The position numbers and the translations under genes are program-made. 64,000 nucleotides of DNA from Apiospora phragmitis. Its lineage: Eukaryota; Ascomycota; Sordariomycetes; Amphisphaeriales; Apiosporaceae. The stretch spans positions 2,294,001-2,358,000 of the forward strand of contig JAQQWL010000004.1 of the NCBI GenBank assembly GCA_038363925.1. The letters run 5' to 3'. Below the pieces are notes generated by a model. The model did no database searches. It was not told the DNA's origin and saw nothing but the letters and a program-made list of their open reading frames with translations. This document shows, in pieces, positions 50,312-62,629 of the stretch; position 1 is the stretch's first letter, and every line of letters starts with the position of its first letter.

Positions 50312-52400
50312 CTACACGACGACCGTACGATCCTTCTCGCTACCACTCACATCATAGCCCCCGGCTGGAGGATTGTCGTACTCGACGACGCCGTGATCGC
50401 CCACCAGGACTCCGCGGATGCGGTCCACGGTCTCGCCCGCGAAGAAGCCCTCCGACCGCGCCATGTACTCGAAGCTCTTGGTGTCTCCGTCATAATCGGC
50501 GGCGACGTGGTCCGCCGGGTACACGGGGACCGGCCAGATGAGACTCAGGACCCAATACATGCCGGCCCCCATGAAAAACGACAGCAGGAAGCCCAGCTTG
50601 TACATGTTCTTGCTCGCCTGGTTGACGGCGCCCGGGTCGAGGGAGCCGGCGATGCCGTGGACTGTGAAGGCGACGCCGGCGACCCAGGCCGCGACGGCGC
50701 GCGGGTTCCAGCCGCGGCGGTAGGCGTAGGGCGTGCCCGCGGCCCGGGTGTAGAGCGAGGGGACGTGCAGGTTGCCGCGGCGGAGCAGCCAGTAGTCGAC
50801 GACCATGACGCCGCAGACGGGCATGAGGAAGACGGTGTAGGAGCCCAGGAACGTCAGGAACGTCGAGGCGCTGCTGATGATCTTCCAGGGCACGCACAGC
50901 GGCGCCAGCACGGCGCAGAGCACCTGGCCCCGCACGATGGTCAGGTACCGCGGCAGCAGCCCAGAGACGTCGGCGCCGACGGGGAGGGAGTTGGACCCGG
51001 CGTTGGTCGCGATGGTCGCGAGCACCATGCCGAAGGCGGCGAAGAAGATGGCGGTGCGCGCGGCGGGGCTCCAGTACGCGGTCAGGAGGGCGTCGTACAG
51101 GTCCCAGACGTTCCAGTAGCTCGTGCCTAGGATGCCGGTCGTGGCGCTGGTGGTGGCGCAGCTTACGAACCTGATGGCAGAGAAGAAGGAAACACAGGTT
51201 CTTAGCGTAAGTCACAAAGGGGGGCAAAATAGGGAAATAAATCCAAACTATGCCAAGCTAGAGGAGGGAGGAGCGAAGGAATCTAGCAATTTGCAAAAAC
51301 TCACATGACAATGAGCTTCGAGATCAGGATACCCGTGCTCTGCGACCAGGTAGCCTGCGAGAACGAAGTGGCGTAGCGGGCGACGTCGGGCTGGTTGATG
51401 AGGATGGGGCAGAGCGCGCCCATGACGCTGTTGACGGCCTGGACCATGGGCCAGACGAGGGCGCCGCCCGACAGGACGACCTGCTTGTCGTAGCTGAAGG
51501 AGCCGATGCTGCCGCCGTTGGCACGGACGGCCCAGCCGAGCACGCCGAAGAGGGCGACGGTGGTGTAGACGGCCTTGACGACGAACAGGTGCCGCAGCAG
51601 CGTCGGGTGCAGGAACATGACGGGGAACTGCATGAGCCAATACACAAAAAAGGCGAGCAGGTTCTTGGAGCTGATGCCCGCGCCCGCGGGCAGGGTGTTG
51701 GGGATCCGGTCCCACGCCGCGCCGAAGACGGCGCGCAGGCAGACGGCCGTGATCATCCCCCCGTAGAAGGTCTGGGTCGCGAAGTAGATGACGGCGACCG
51801 AGGCGCGGACCACCACAAACAGCTTGGCGCCGCCGCCGACGCCCGCCGACGCGCGCACGAAGACGGGGAAGCCGACGTGGTAGCGTGTGGCGCCGCGCGA
51901 GTTGAGCACGACGACGGCGCTCAGGATGACGGACCCGATCGCCGCCGCGATCATGCCGTGGTACCACTGCAGGCCGATGGAGACGAGCGTGGCGCCCAGG
52001 TTGTAGGAGCCGGAGCTGAAGGTCTGCGTCAGGTAGTAGCTGAAGAAGTGCAGCGCGTTCCACGTGCGCCGCGCGGGCGGGGTGGGGAGGAGGTCTTCGT
52101 TGAAGTAGGCGGCCTGTTTATTAGGTAGGAACGGAATCTCGGGGTCAGCAGCATATTCGGTGTTCCTTTTCTTACTCTCCCTCTCCCGCCATAGATCAAG
52201 CCATCATGTTCGCAGCTGGCACCGGAGAATACAGGACCGCCGTGGTGTATGTTTCGGCATGCACCTCCAAGGCAAAGAATAAGAGCGTCGATGAGGATTT
52301 GACTTACACCTTCGGGCGGAGCGTCTGGCGCCAGCAGTGCCTTCTTAAACTCTTCCTTAGACGAGAAGGCCGTCTTGACCTTGCGGACCGCAGTCGCCAT
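50312..52400 (-). CDS. NCS1 family nucleobase/allantoin-type permease
   Basis: Three exons: 52400-52308, 52113-51305 and 51170-50312, 586 residues with no frame defect. The N-terminus has the family's PTPPARRTWNALHFFSYYL approach to TM1. Then come LGATLVSIGLQWYHGM and RGATRYHVGFPVFVRASAGV, the Fur-type NCS1 signature. About twelve transmembrane helices follow, with INQPDVARYATSF and VCGVMVVDYWLLRRGNLHVP later. NCS1 Fur-type carriers import uracil, uridine, allantoin or related purine/pyrimidine compounds together with protons across the plasma membrane; which one cannot be read. The gene is GC-rich with strong C/G third-position use. It lies beside an MFS transporter, a zinc-cluster regulator and a PuuE-type hydrolase, all in the next 9 kb. 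Confidence 0.88.
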
Positions 52401-54162
52401 GGCGGCGGGCCTTGCTTCCTCTGAAGGTAGGAAGTGACTTTTTTTCTTTCTTTCCTATTGTCGTTCTTACAATTAAGTTGAACCGAGTTGTTGTCGCAGC
52501 CCTCTCCCCCTGCCTTCTTCACAAGTCCGAGCAAGAAGCACAGAATAATAGCTCGTCCCTGAGACAAATATACCGGTGTGCCGCACTGGGTCGCCAACGG
52601 CACGGGCAAGGCGACACGATGTCGTCGCTTCGGGTTTGGAAGGAATAGACCGCCAGACAGACGCGTGCACACTTCTGCAACAATACGGCACGACACACAG
52701 TTATCGGGTATAATAATACGCAGGATGATGGCAGTGCCTCAGAGCTGGAAAGCAGCTCTGGCGGGCCGATCCTATTTATTCCTACCATGCACGCCGACGC
52801 CACCATCTCTATCATTTGGCCGTTCTGGTACTGCTGCATTAAGTGATCAGAACCACCAACCATGGACCCTGCACAAAGGGCCGACGCAGGTGTTTCCCCG
52901 CATTGCCGGTATTGGGCTCCACCACATGGCAGAGGATTCCAAGTCTAGACTGGGTTGTCGGACCAGGATGGGTGTAGGCAGCTCCTGGGTGTCCTTCCGA
53001 TAACAGTTGTCCATGGCTGCGTTGCATGGTGGTTATCGTGAGGGAAGAACAGCCCATAATACACGGGCCCGCTCTCGTCAGCTATCCATTGTGTCGGGAC
53101 TGATTGTTTGCTCGAACCAATACCGTCCCAGCCAGTTGGGTCTACTGAGATGAAGAAATGTAGGTTAGGGTGTTTAGCAGGAAGTCTTGGCCGTCATCCT
53201 CCGAGCGGTAGTTTGGGCGAGCAACAGTAGGAGATCCCTGCACTGATAGGCAGAGTGGGTTCGCTGCGGGCAGGTGGGTAAGCGAGGACTGAATGCATCC
53301 TAGCCATAGATAAACCCGGGGTCCTGATATACAAGTACTAGCTCCCGGGATATCATACACATGTGAGAGGGCTGATTTGGTAATTGTGGTTCTAGCGTGG
53401 CCAGTCAAATGGCCGATGGAAGGGCTGGAATTGTCGGATGCACTCCGACCGTCTTCGGAGCTGCAGATAACCCCCGACGAATCCCGGCAAAGCCGCCCGC
53501 CAAAGGGAGACACCAAGCCATGCCACGGAGCAGTCCGTCTATCGTCCCTCGCATCCGAGTCATTGGTTTGTGGTGCCGAAGAGGAGGGAAGCCTCACGAT
53601 CTGGCCTGCCTTGGAGAATCTCGAACAAGATGGACCACTTTGGCCGCGACGAAGAACTGCGGCCCCAATTACGAGTGGTTTCCGACTTCACTCTTCATGA
53701 TGTTCGAGTCAGAGCGGTTGGTCTGTTCCGGACAGGCAAACCAATAATGATACCCAATATACTTACTTCCTCATCGGAGGTATGCCGAGGGTCCACACCT
53801 CGATCGCACTTTGTTCTTGTATCACGATCCTGCTACCTCGGCGTTTCCAGCAAGAGGCCAAAAATTCGGGTAAATAAACCGGACTCGAGTTCACTTTGAG
53901 TCTCGGAGGCTCTATTCAGTCCCACGCCAACGGACTATCCCGATGGTGGTCCGTCAGGGAGAAGCTACAGAGGAACCTTCGTCGGATGAGCTTTGCATAA
54001 AGGAGAGTTATCATCTACCACCAGGGCGAATAGGGGTGTACTTACCTAGCTTTTGTCACCCGGCACTCGAAACAAAAGAGCCCAAAGAGAAGCCCACCTA
54101 CGGCGAAAGGGGGAGTGACATAAAAGACGAAAAGAAGAAACCTTTCAGCCAAGACGACGAGA
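52401..54162. other. Divergent intergenic region, permease / MFS transporter
   Basis: About 1.8 kb between the two divergently transcribed transporter genes, presumably with both promoters. No gene is recognised, and frames up to 150 codons on both strands lack motifs. A shared regulatory site for the nearby zinc-cluster protein would be expected here if the group is co-regulated, but I cannot point to a specific motif. Confidence 0.5.
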
Positions 54163-56403
54163 ATGGCCACGGCCAAAGCCCACAGCCGCGTCCAGGCCGC
54201 GGCCGAGCGGGCCCTGGCGGACCAGACGAACCTGCAGCTCTCGCGGGCGCGGCTCCTGACCGTCTTCGCGGTCCTGGCCGCGACCCTGCTCGTCTCCTTC
54301 GTCGACCAGAACGGCATCGGCGTCACGCTGCCGACCGTCGCGGCCGACCTGGGCGCCGGCGCCACCGTCTCGTGGGCCGGCACCGCGTCCCTCGTCGCCA
54401 ACACCGCCTTCGCCATGCTCTACGGCCGGCTCTCGGACCTCTTCGGCCGCAAGGCCGTCTTCCTCGTCGCCGTGGGCCTGCTCAGCGTCGCGGCCCTGCT
54501 GTGCGGGTTCGCGCAGAACGCGGCTATGTGTAGTAGTCGCAACCCCATGTACCCCCTTCCCGCTTTTAATAGGACCGGGCAGCTCGCCAAGTGTAGTTGG
54601 AATAGCCAAATGTGTCATTTCGTACGCCCTCCCCTTTCCTACCCCCCGCTACCTAAACAACCATTGCTGCTGGCTCGACTCTCTGATTCCGAAAACCCCC
54701 TTACGCAGTCTACGTCTTCCGCGCCCTCGCCGGCATCGGCGGCGGCGGCGTCAGCAACCTCGCCATGATCATCGTGTCGGACATCGTGACGCTGGAGCGG
54801 CGCGGGAAGTACCAGGGCCTCATCGGCTCGTGCGTGGGCCTGGGTAATATCCTCGGCCCCTTCCTGGCCGCCGCGTTCATCTCGCGCGCGACCTGGCGGG
54901 CCTTCTTCTGGACCACGGCGCCCCTGGCCGCGCTCATGGGTGGTGTCGGCTGGTTCCTCATTCCCGGCGTTCCCCCTTCCTCTTCTTCTTCGCAGCCACC
55001 ACAGAGGAGGGGAGGTGGTGGCGTCCGGGAGGGCGTGGGTCGGATCGACTGGGCCGGCGTGCTCACGTCCAGCGTCGCCGTCGTGTTCCTGCTGATCCCC
55101 ATCAGCGGCGGCGGCGCCTATTTCTCCTGGCGCTCGCCCATGGTGATCAGCATGCTGGTGGTCGGCGTTCTGTCACTGGGCCTCTTCATTTTCGTGGAGT
55201 GGAGGGTGGCTCGGTTGCCCATGATGCCATGTAAGCAAGCAGTACTGTTTTTCTTTTCGCTTTATGCTCATGGTTTTCTACACCATTGTTTTTCCATCGG
55301 TGTATAGAAAACCTCAAGCAGGGTGAGTGACTGATCATGATTAACCAAACCACTTGATAGTGGATATCTTCAAAAACCCCGTCATAGCCGTTATGCTCAC
55401 CCAATCCTTCCTCTTCGGCGCCGTGTATCAATCCTACCTGTACTACCTCCCGCTCTACCTGCAAAACGCCCGGCGGTACTCGGTCATGGAATCGGCTGCC
55501 TTCACGGCGGCGCTCGTGGCCGTGCAGGCCATCTTCTCCATTGCCGCGGGCCAGTACATCACGCGGACGAAGCGGTACGGCGAGGTCATCTGGGTTGGTT
55601 TCGGGTCGTGGACACTGTGAGTTCTTTCCTCCTCTCCCTTTCCCAGTACCTAAGTGCCCACCCAATCCCATCCATCCATCCATGCCAACGACTACCTCAT
55701 CTGCCCACCTAACCTAATCTGGCCTGTATTTACTTACTCGTACCACCCACTTACCCAACCCCAGCGGCTCCTGCCTAACCCTCCTCTACACCGCCACCAC
55801 CCCCGCCGGCCTCATCGTCCTCCCCCTCCTCTTCATCGGCGCCGGCGTCGGCTGCATCTTCCAGCCGACGCTCGTAGCCTTCCAGCGCACGTGACCAAAG
55901 CCAAGCGCGCCGTCATCATCGCGAACCGCAACTTCTTCCGCTGTGGCGGCGGCGCTTGTGGTCTGGCCGTCTCGGGCGCCGTCCTGCAGGCCGCGCTCCG
56001 GGCCAGCCTGCCGCGCGAGTTCGCGTACCTGGCCGATGACACGTACACGAGGCCTTCTTCGGACGTCATTTTCTCCGAGGGGGAAGAAGAGGCGGTGCTG
56101 GGGGCCTACGTGGCGGCCAGTCGGGCCGTGTTCATCTTGCAGATCCCGCTGATCGGCTTGTGCCTTCTGGGGTGTGCGTTTATACGGGATCGGGGCTTGG
56201 AGCCGCTGAAGGACAACAACAATGGCGATGATGATGGCGAAGTAAAGGAGGCGTTTAATGCGTCGGTCGACGAGTTGCGTCAACAGCAGCAGCGACAACG
56301 GCAACCAGAAGAGAAAACTGGTCCGGGAAATCCCATCGATGAAAGCATTAGGGGCGATGAGGTATTGGTACAGGTAGAAAACAGATATCAAAGCAAGCAT
56401 TGA
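54163..56403 (+). CDS. MFS transporter, DHA2 type, one-base frameshift
   Basis: Four exons: 54163-54529, 54709-55230, 55361-55616 and 55765-56403, about 594 residues. It is a 14-helix drug:H+ antiporter-type protein. Motif A is AMLYGRLSDLFGRKAVFLVA. Motif C-like and helix-5 blocks appear in YVFRALAGIGGGGVSNLAMI and GLIGSCVGLGNILGPFLAAA. Exon 3 carries LFGAVYQSYLYYLPLYLQNA. In exon 4 the frame changes near 55885, between IFQPTLVAFQ and HVTKAKRAVIIANRNFFR. One G appears missing, and the exon sum is two over a multiple of three, which agrees. DHA2 carriers export toxic or secondary metabolites, or in some branches take up amino acids or siderophores; substrate unknown. The stop converges on the zinc-cluster regulator. 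Confidence 0.83.
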
Positions 56404-56606
56404 TGCTAAGTTTATGTATGTAAACTGCCTTTGAGGCTTAATGAAAAAAATTTGCTATTATCGTGATCATTATTCATCAATCGTGACACCAAAACGGCGT
56501 TTCCGATGTGGCTAATTATCCAGCCATCCCTTGAGACCAAAAGCTTACAGCAGCATGTAGTAGTGTAGTTGACAGAAGCCCCCCAAGCGGCGAGATCAAA
56601 CCAGTT

Positions 56607-56756
56607 TCAAGACAGGCTTTGCAACGTCTCAAAGTCGGGCATCCAGACCGGTGGGTGTTCTTTGTCCTGATCGATCCAGCTAGCCAGCTCGGCTACCACC
56701 CTCCACGCCTCATGATCGTCACCCCCTGGGTTCATCTGACTAAGGATGCTATGTTG

Positions 56757-56787
<31 letters not shown>

Positions 56788-59471
56788 TCCTGGTCCAGTG
56801 TTGTCGTCGTTGCTGCAATGATCTGAGGATCGATAGTTACATCAGCAGCATCTGAAGCAGCAGCACTCTTCTGCCCCTCCGCCGCCCGCAAAATGCCATC
56901 ATCCGCCCCTCCCCCTCTTTCGCCGACCCCACCCTGCTGCTGCAGCTTCTCCATCGCGGCGCTCACGAGCAGCTCGAACGCGTCGCGGTACTTGCGGACC
57001 CAGGGCGCGCGCTCGCCCATGACGAACAGCACGAGCGAGCAGGCGCGCACGTCGTCGGCGAGCCGCACGGACCAGACGCGCGCCGGGTGCGTCCAGAGGC
57101 CGTACAGCAGCGTGATGCCGGCAACGAAGACGGTCTGGACCGCGATGAAGGAGTGGCCGTAGTCGAGCGTCTGGTGCAGGCGCTTGTGCGCCTGGCAGAT
57201 GTCGCCCGCCGAGGCCAGGCAGCGCGCGTAGTAGGGGTCGGTCGGCGGCAGCAGCGCTAGGAAGGGCTGCACCAGGAGGCGGACGGCGCGGTGGTAGTGG
57301 AGGAGGGGGTAGTTTAGTTCGTTGTTGTTGTTGTTGTTGCTGTTGTTGGTGCCGTTACCGTTGCTGTTGCTATTACTACTGTTGCTGTTTCCTCCCGCAT
57401 TAGTAGTGCCTGGGGCAGTAGTGGCGAGAGGCGACTGCAGTAGCTCTTGCTTCCACGCCTCCAGCTCGCCATAGTAACGGTCCAGTTTGGGTACCAAGGC
57501 GGCCAGCGGCTTGTCGGTGCGGTAGATGGAGTGCTGGATCCGCGACTCGATCCGGCGCAGTTTGAAGAGGAAGATGGCGGGCGTAAGCGATGTCTTCCAA
57601 CTGGTGGGATAGCTCCCCACGCCGCCACTAGATCCTGCTGCTTTGGGGCTCATACAGCCGCCACCACTACTCAGGGGTCGGTGGTCATTGCCAATAATCC
57701 CGTCCGCCCCAAGGAAGGGCGTTCCTTCTCCTTCTCCCGAGGCGCCATCCCCATTCCCTCCCTCGGGCAGCTCCACGTCGATCTGCCGGTCCGGGATGCT
57801 GAACGGCCGGCCCATGGAGATGGCGATGGTGCGCTCGAGCGCGTAGACGCTCCAGAAGAGCCGGCGCCGCATCTGGACCTCCTCGCCTTCCGTCAGCTTG
57901 TCCTCGTTGCGCCGCATGTGCAGGCCCAGGTCGATCGACGTCCGCATCGCGAGCCCGATCATGTACCAGATCCCGAAGCTCGAGGGCGACCGCAGGTGGT
58001 ACAGCACCAGCAGCGCCATGGCCTCGATGTTCTGCGTCGTGCGCGATTCGCGCGCGGCGAAGATGTGCTGCAGGGCCGACATGTAGTAGCTCTGTTTATA
58101 TTGGGACGAGACGGAACGTTAGTCTTGGCTCATAGCTAGCCCCGCATAGAAAGGGGGAAAGAAAGAAAGAAAGGGGGCTACTGACCTCTGGCGGAGAACT
58201 CGTGTGCTTCTCCGTCAACTGCAGCAGCATGGCGCCGATGGCGTAGACCATGTACAGCTTGAAGATGCCGAAGCGCTGCTGCTTGGTCAGGTTCGGGATC
58301 GGCGTCGCCGCCAGCGCGGCCCGCTCGTGGTGCAGGACCCAGACCTCGGCCGGGTCGAGGAAGGGGTACCGCGGGTGGATCTGGCTAAAGTAGGCCGACA
58401 AGATGCTGAGGCCCAGCTCGTCGCCCGGCGGGCCCGCGCTGTTGGCGATGACCTCGTCCATGGTGATGGCTTTCGTAGGGGATCCCTGAGTGGCTGGGCT
58501 GCTGCACTTGATGTCGCCGCCGCTGCCACCGCATGAGAAGCTTGTCCCGGCGGCGCTCGATTTCCTCCGCTTGTGGCTGCTGGGGCTGCTGAAGTTGTTC
58601 TCGCCTCCTCTGCTGGGGATGGCTTTGTTCCAGACGGTCGCCTGTACCATCTCCCCCAGGTTCAGGGCGAGGTTCAGACCCGAAGAGGATCCGATGTAAG
58701 CGGGCGCCTCGAAATTTCCCATGGACAGCAGTTCCACGACTTCTCCTAGCGCATTGCTGCTACTGTTGTTGTTGTTGCTGTTTCTAGAGGAAAAATGGGA
58801 CTGTGACGGGTGGTGTTGTTGCTGCCCTTGCTTCTCCTCTTCCTCCTGTTGCTGGAATGGCAGCCCGTTCAGCTTCGTCACCCTTGACTCGAGGAAGGCA
58901 ACTCGTTCTTCCAGTTCGCGGGTATAGCTAGGAGGGGGAATTTTAGTATAAGATGGCTTTACCCACGATATCATTATCGCGATGTAGTTTGGTACGGTGA
59001 GGGGTTGACACATACGCTGCTGGTGGTTCATCCTCGGTAACGGCGGTCTTGTCACATTCGGTGCCGGCCTTCCTGCAATTGGAGCAGATCGGCCATTGAT
59101 CATCACACTTGATACCAGGTCAATGGAAAGTGTGCCGTGCCGAGAGTGAGGTATCATATCATATATGATACATGATTGGCTTACTTTTTGCTTCCGGTTC
59201 TTACATCTGCAAGTTGGGGTGTTAGTTTTCCGATTCTAGTAGATTGAAGCGCAGTAGCGACGTGTGAACCTAGTCTGGATGAGGAATGCATCTAAGATTC
59301 AACACTTGGCAATGATTACTCTATCAACGGAGCTCATCCCTAAGACCACGGAAATGCCAATGCCGCTTACCTGGTACATGCTGTCCGGCCCCGTTTTCGG
59401 GGGTTATGAGTCGGTGCGTCCGTGAGGGCCGGCGACACGAAGGGGGGCAACTGGCCAGGGGTGGCCATCAT
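56607..59471 (-). CDS. Zn2Cys6 fungal transcription factor
   Basis: Five exons: 59471-59371, 59206-59185, 59107-59016, 58927-58186 and 58091-56607, summing to 813 residues. The GAL4-type cluster is spread over three exons, one of them only 22 bases. It reads RTACTRCKNRKQKCDDQW then PICSNCRKAGTEC, giving exact C-x2-C-x6-C-x6-C-x2-C-x6-C spacing. A coiled-coil linker follows (YTRELEERVAFLESRVTKL). The fungal_trans middle homology region has HPRYPFLDPAEVW and MRTSIDLGLHMRRN, then RRRLFWSVYALERTIAISMG. Poly-Asn/Ser and poly-Gln stretches interrupt the C-terminal half. Nuclear, DNA-binding, probable pathway-specific regulator. It sits between the MFS transporter and the deacetylase, so local regulation is a reasonable guess. 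No frame defects. Confidence 0.9.
56752..56792. repeat. CAG/CAA repeat encoding poly-Gln
   Basis: A trinucleotide run (on the plus strand TGT/TGC units) inside the zinc-cluster factor gene, encoding about a dozen glutamines near the C-terminus. A second trinucleotide tract encoding Asn lies at about 57318-57350. Both are likely length-variable. Confidence 0.75.
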
Positions 59472-60125
59472 ATTTTGGCAGGCTGACTAGTAATAAGTAA
59501 TTCACCGATCGGGCTTTACGTGAGGGTTATGTCTCGAGCAACAAGCGGTCAACTTTGTTCAGAAATACGGATGTCCGATCATCGCGTGTATATAACCCTC
59601 TTATTCGGCTATGGCTGCGCAGTGGAAGGGGCCGTATTATCGGAGGTGTCATGTCATGTCCATGGTGTTAGTCAAGGGCGTCCGATAACAAGTCGGTGGG
59701 AACCGGTGACCTCCGCCCAGCAAAATTGCCAAAAGGGGTAGGTGCTGCTGATAGCAAGGGTGCCGGCCCCGCACCCAGTGGGTTCCGGGACGAATGCCGA
59801 TACGGCAATGTATACGAGACAGAAACAAGAAGAGGGGAAGTGGCCGTCAATGGAAGGGACTGACATAGCTGCGGGCGGTATCAGTTATCTTCACAGCTAT
59901 ATCAGTTCCAATTGATATGGCTTCTTGTTTCTCGCGCATCAACGTCGTAGTAGAGTGGGGTCAGTTGCTTCAACTCTGATCATCCAAGTGAATTCAAATG
60001 CTCGGGGTCCTATTTGGTTGGGTAAGTACTTATCCAAGTTAGTCGTTTAGTCTCAGGTCCATCGTCGACTTCGAGTTACGTAAAAGTTGTAGATATAGTT
60101 TTTCATTGTATGAGGTACCGTGACT

Positions 60126-61248
60126 CTATTTGCCGACCCCCTCCATCCAAGCCCCGTCGGGCTTGTACGGGAACTTCGCGTGCATGTGCCGCGCAATCTC
60201 CCGCCGCGTCGTGACCCACACCCCGGGCTTGTCGGCGACGTACCGCATGAACTTGCGCAGCGCCTCGCTGCGGCCCGGCTTGCCGATGATGCGCGTGTGC
60301 AGCGGGATGTTCATCAGCTTGCCGCCCTCGCGGTACAGGCAGTCGAACGTGTTCTTGAGGTACTGCTCGTACGTCTCGGCCACCGAGCTGCCGAACCCGG
60401 GCGACATGTGGAACTTGCCGTCGTTGCAGTCGTAGTTGTACGGGATCAGCAGCAGGCCCTTCTTCTCGCCGTCCGGCAGGTCCCGCTCCTGCGGCAGGTC
60501 GAGCCAGTACGGCACGTCGTCGTTGTAGCACTCGGACGACCACAGGAACTCGGCGCCCACGCTCTTCCACACCTCGGGGAATAGCATGTGTCTGTGATTG
60601 TGGTGAGTCGTCGCCATTTACTAAACAGGGGGTTAGTGAGTTTGCACTTACGTCTGCGGCGTGCCGCGGCCAAAGTAAGCGCCCACGGGCATCTCGCCCG
60701 AGACCTCCTTGAGCAGCAAGATGGCCTTCCTGATGTACTCCCTTGTCCTCTTCGAGGGTGTAGTCCCAGGTGTCCTTCCACCGCAGGCCGTGGGCCGCGA
60801 TCTCGTGGCCCTCGCGCACCAGGGCCTTGGCGAACTTGGGGTTCTTCTGCAGCGCCACGGCGACGGCGTACGTGGTGAAGTTCCAGCCGAACTCCTTGAA
60901 CAGGCGCAGGATGCGCCACGACGCCGTCCGGCTGCCGTACTCGAAGTCGTGCTCCGCGTTCAGGTACCGCGCGCCCTCCTTGTGGCCGCCGGACGCGCCC
61001 TTCTCCAGAGGTAGGGCTCCGAGTGGGCGTCGCCGTCCAGCACGGAGCGCTCTCCACCTTCTCTGTAGTCCCCCGTGTGAGTGTCTGGGCAAGTTGACGA
61101 AAATAATAGTCAATGGGTACACTTACTCATAGTTGAGGACGAAGGATACTGCTATCCTGGCGCCATTGGGCCATTGAGGGTCGAAGCCTTCCTCACCGAA
61201 CCCCTCGAAGTCCCGAGGCACCTGCAAGCTCTCCTCAATATGAACCAT
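60126..61248 (-). CDS. Polysaccharide deacetylase, PuuE/allantoinase-like, two indels
   Basis: Three exons: 61248-61127, 61062-60652 and 60591-60126, sum 332 residues. It starts MVHIEESLQVPRDFEGFG, then RIAVSFVLNYEEGGERSVLD. Next come the NodB-type metal-site regions GDAHSEP and AAHGLRWKDTW. FEYGSRTASWRILRLFKEFG is the block typical of the PuuE group. The last exon reads HMLFPEVWKSVGAEFLWSSE to the end. PuuE enzymes hydrolyse allantoin in bacteria; fungal relatives (including Cda1 of fission yeast) are usually annotated as chitin deacetylases. The frame is off between about 61005 and 60741: one G is missing after EPYLW and one G is extra after LEEDK. The two cancel, so the exon sum is a multiple of three. 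No signal peptide is seen, which favours a cytosolic enzyme over a cell-wall one. Confidence 0.82.
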
Positions 61249-62629
61249 AATTGCTCCGTTTTATCCAAGAAGATGCTCCTCGCTCTCTAGATGATCTGGT
61301 TTCTTTGAGTTGGACGAATAGAACAGTGAGAACTATCCTGATCAGTCTCAGAGGCAGCGACAGACAGAGTGGGCATGATAGTTGCTTCGGACACAACCAT
61401 GTGGCCAAGAAGATAAGGTGGGGTGTGAATACCGCCAACTCCGATGATAGCCGCTCTCTCCAAAGGGGTGGATCCTCTCAACACCACGGCCCATACACCA
61501 CATTATTGCATTATCAAGCAAGACCCTGGTTTTATGTTATCGACATGATATGCACCACGTCTCCATTTCCATAGCCGCTTGCAGCAGGTCGCGATCGCCG
61601 ATAGTGTTGGCAGGCAGGCAATGGGGACTGGTGGGCTACCTGCTAGCGCATTGCAGGGTATCGGCGCCCTCCCGACAGCAAGTCCATGGTATCCGAAAGC
61701 ATGGAAGGCGCCTCCGACCGAGACTCGTAGCACTGCGATAGCTCCCATATACTCTCCGTAGCTTGTTTGACAGTCAGGGACAAGTATGCTGAACGGAAGG
61801 CATCACATTGACACTGGAGGTTGAAGGGCAGAATGTTTGAAGGAAGTAGCCAATCGGAAAGTCAAGGACCTTCCTATCCCTCGCATTTACGGAATAAGCT
61901 ACCAGAGACCATTGCCTTTAAGTTCAAGTCCAGCCCTTTATGACAAACCACCCCAATTCCGACGTGCAGTAAAGCACATTTCGCACCAACTAGGATGGGG
62001 TGTCCAGACAGTAGGTGTCTGCCCAGCTTTGAGTACCTCTGAATTGCTCTCTGCGGCAGTGAAGTGTCTGACGTGAGATAGGTATATAGAGTACATGTAA
62101 GGCATGTAAGTAAATATGTATGTAGGTTATGTTGGTTGGCCTGGCGTAAGCAGTCAGCCTTAAGAGAGCTTGGCAAAGCTGTCATCCGGATTTCAGGGTT
62201 TCTTATCCCCGCTCCATCTCGCTCTAGCCCACTCCATCTCGAGTCTATCAGGAATGCACATCCGAATCACAAAGTCGGCTACACAAGCAGTTTTTCGTAT
62301 GTCGCTTACTCTTCAGGTGGTCCAGCCACACAGGCAATCAATCAAAGGAACATGGATGGACTGTGTTCCACCTTTCACGTCATATAGTCGTAGTAGTATG
62401 ACGTTTAAGGGGCTAAGGGATGCCAACGTATGCACTAATTACTTGGAGGATCTAACCTCCATGCTGCGCTAGAGATTTCACCCATTAAATTGACACCATC
62501 TACATAAGAGATAGTAGATCTCCCCCCTAACCCCCACCCCTCAGGCAAGCTCCATTGGCGAAGTCTTCTTCTCCTGCGGGGAGGCCACTCCAGCCCTATC
62601 CGCGACGCGCTCATCCCCCATTTCCGCAC
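61249..62629. other. Intergenic region
   Basis: About 1.4 kb upstream of the deacetylase gene and beyond the stop of the Ecm33-like gene. No recognisable gene. Small overlapping frames only. Confidence 0.45.

Noticed and set aside
50240..51130. 296-codon plus-strand frame
   Set aside because: Antisense to the last NCS1 permease exon; low-complexity Arg/Gly/Asp/Val composition.
55305..55325. Possible micro-exon in the MFS transporter between 55231 and 55360
   Set aside because: Joining 55230 directly to 55361 gives MMPLDIFKNPV, the family pattern, so this piece is intronic.
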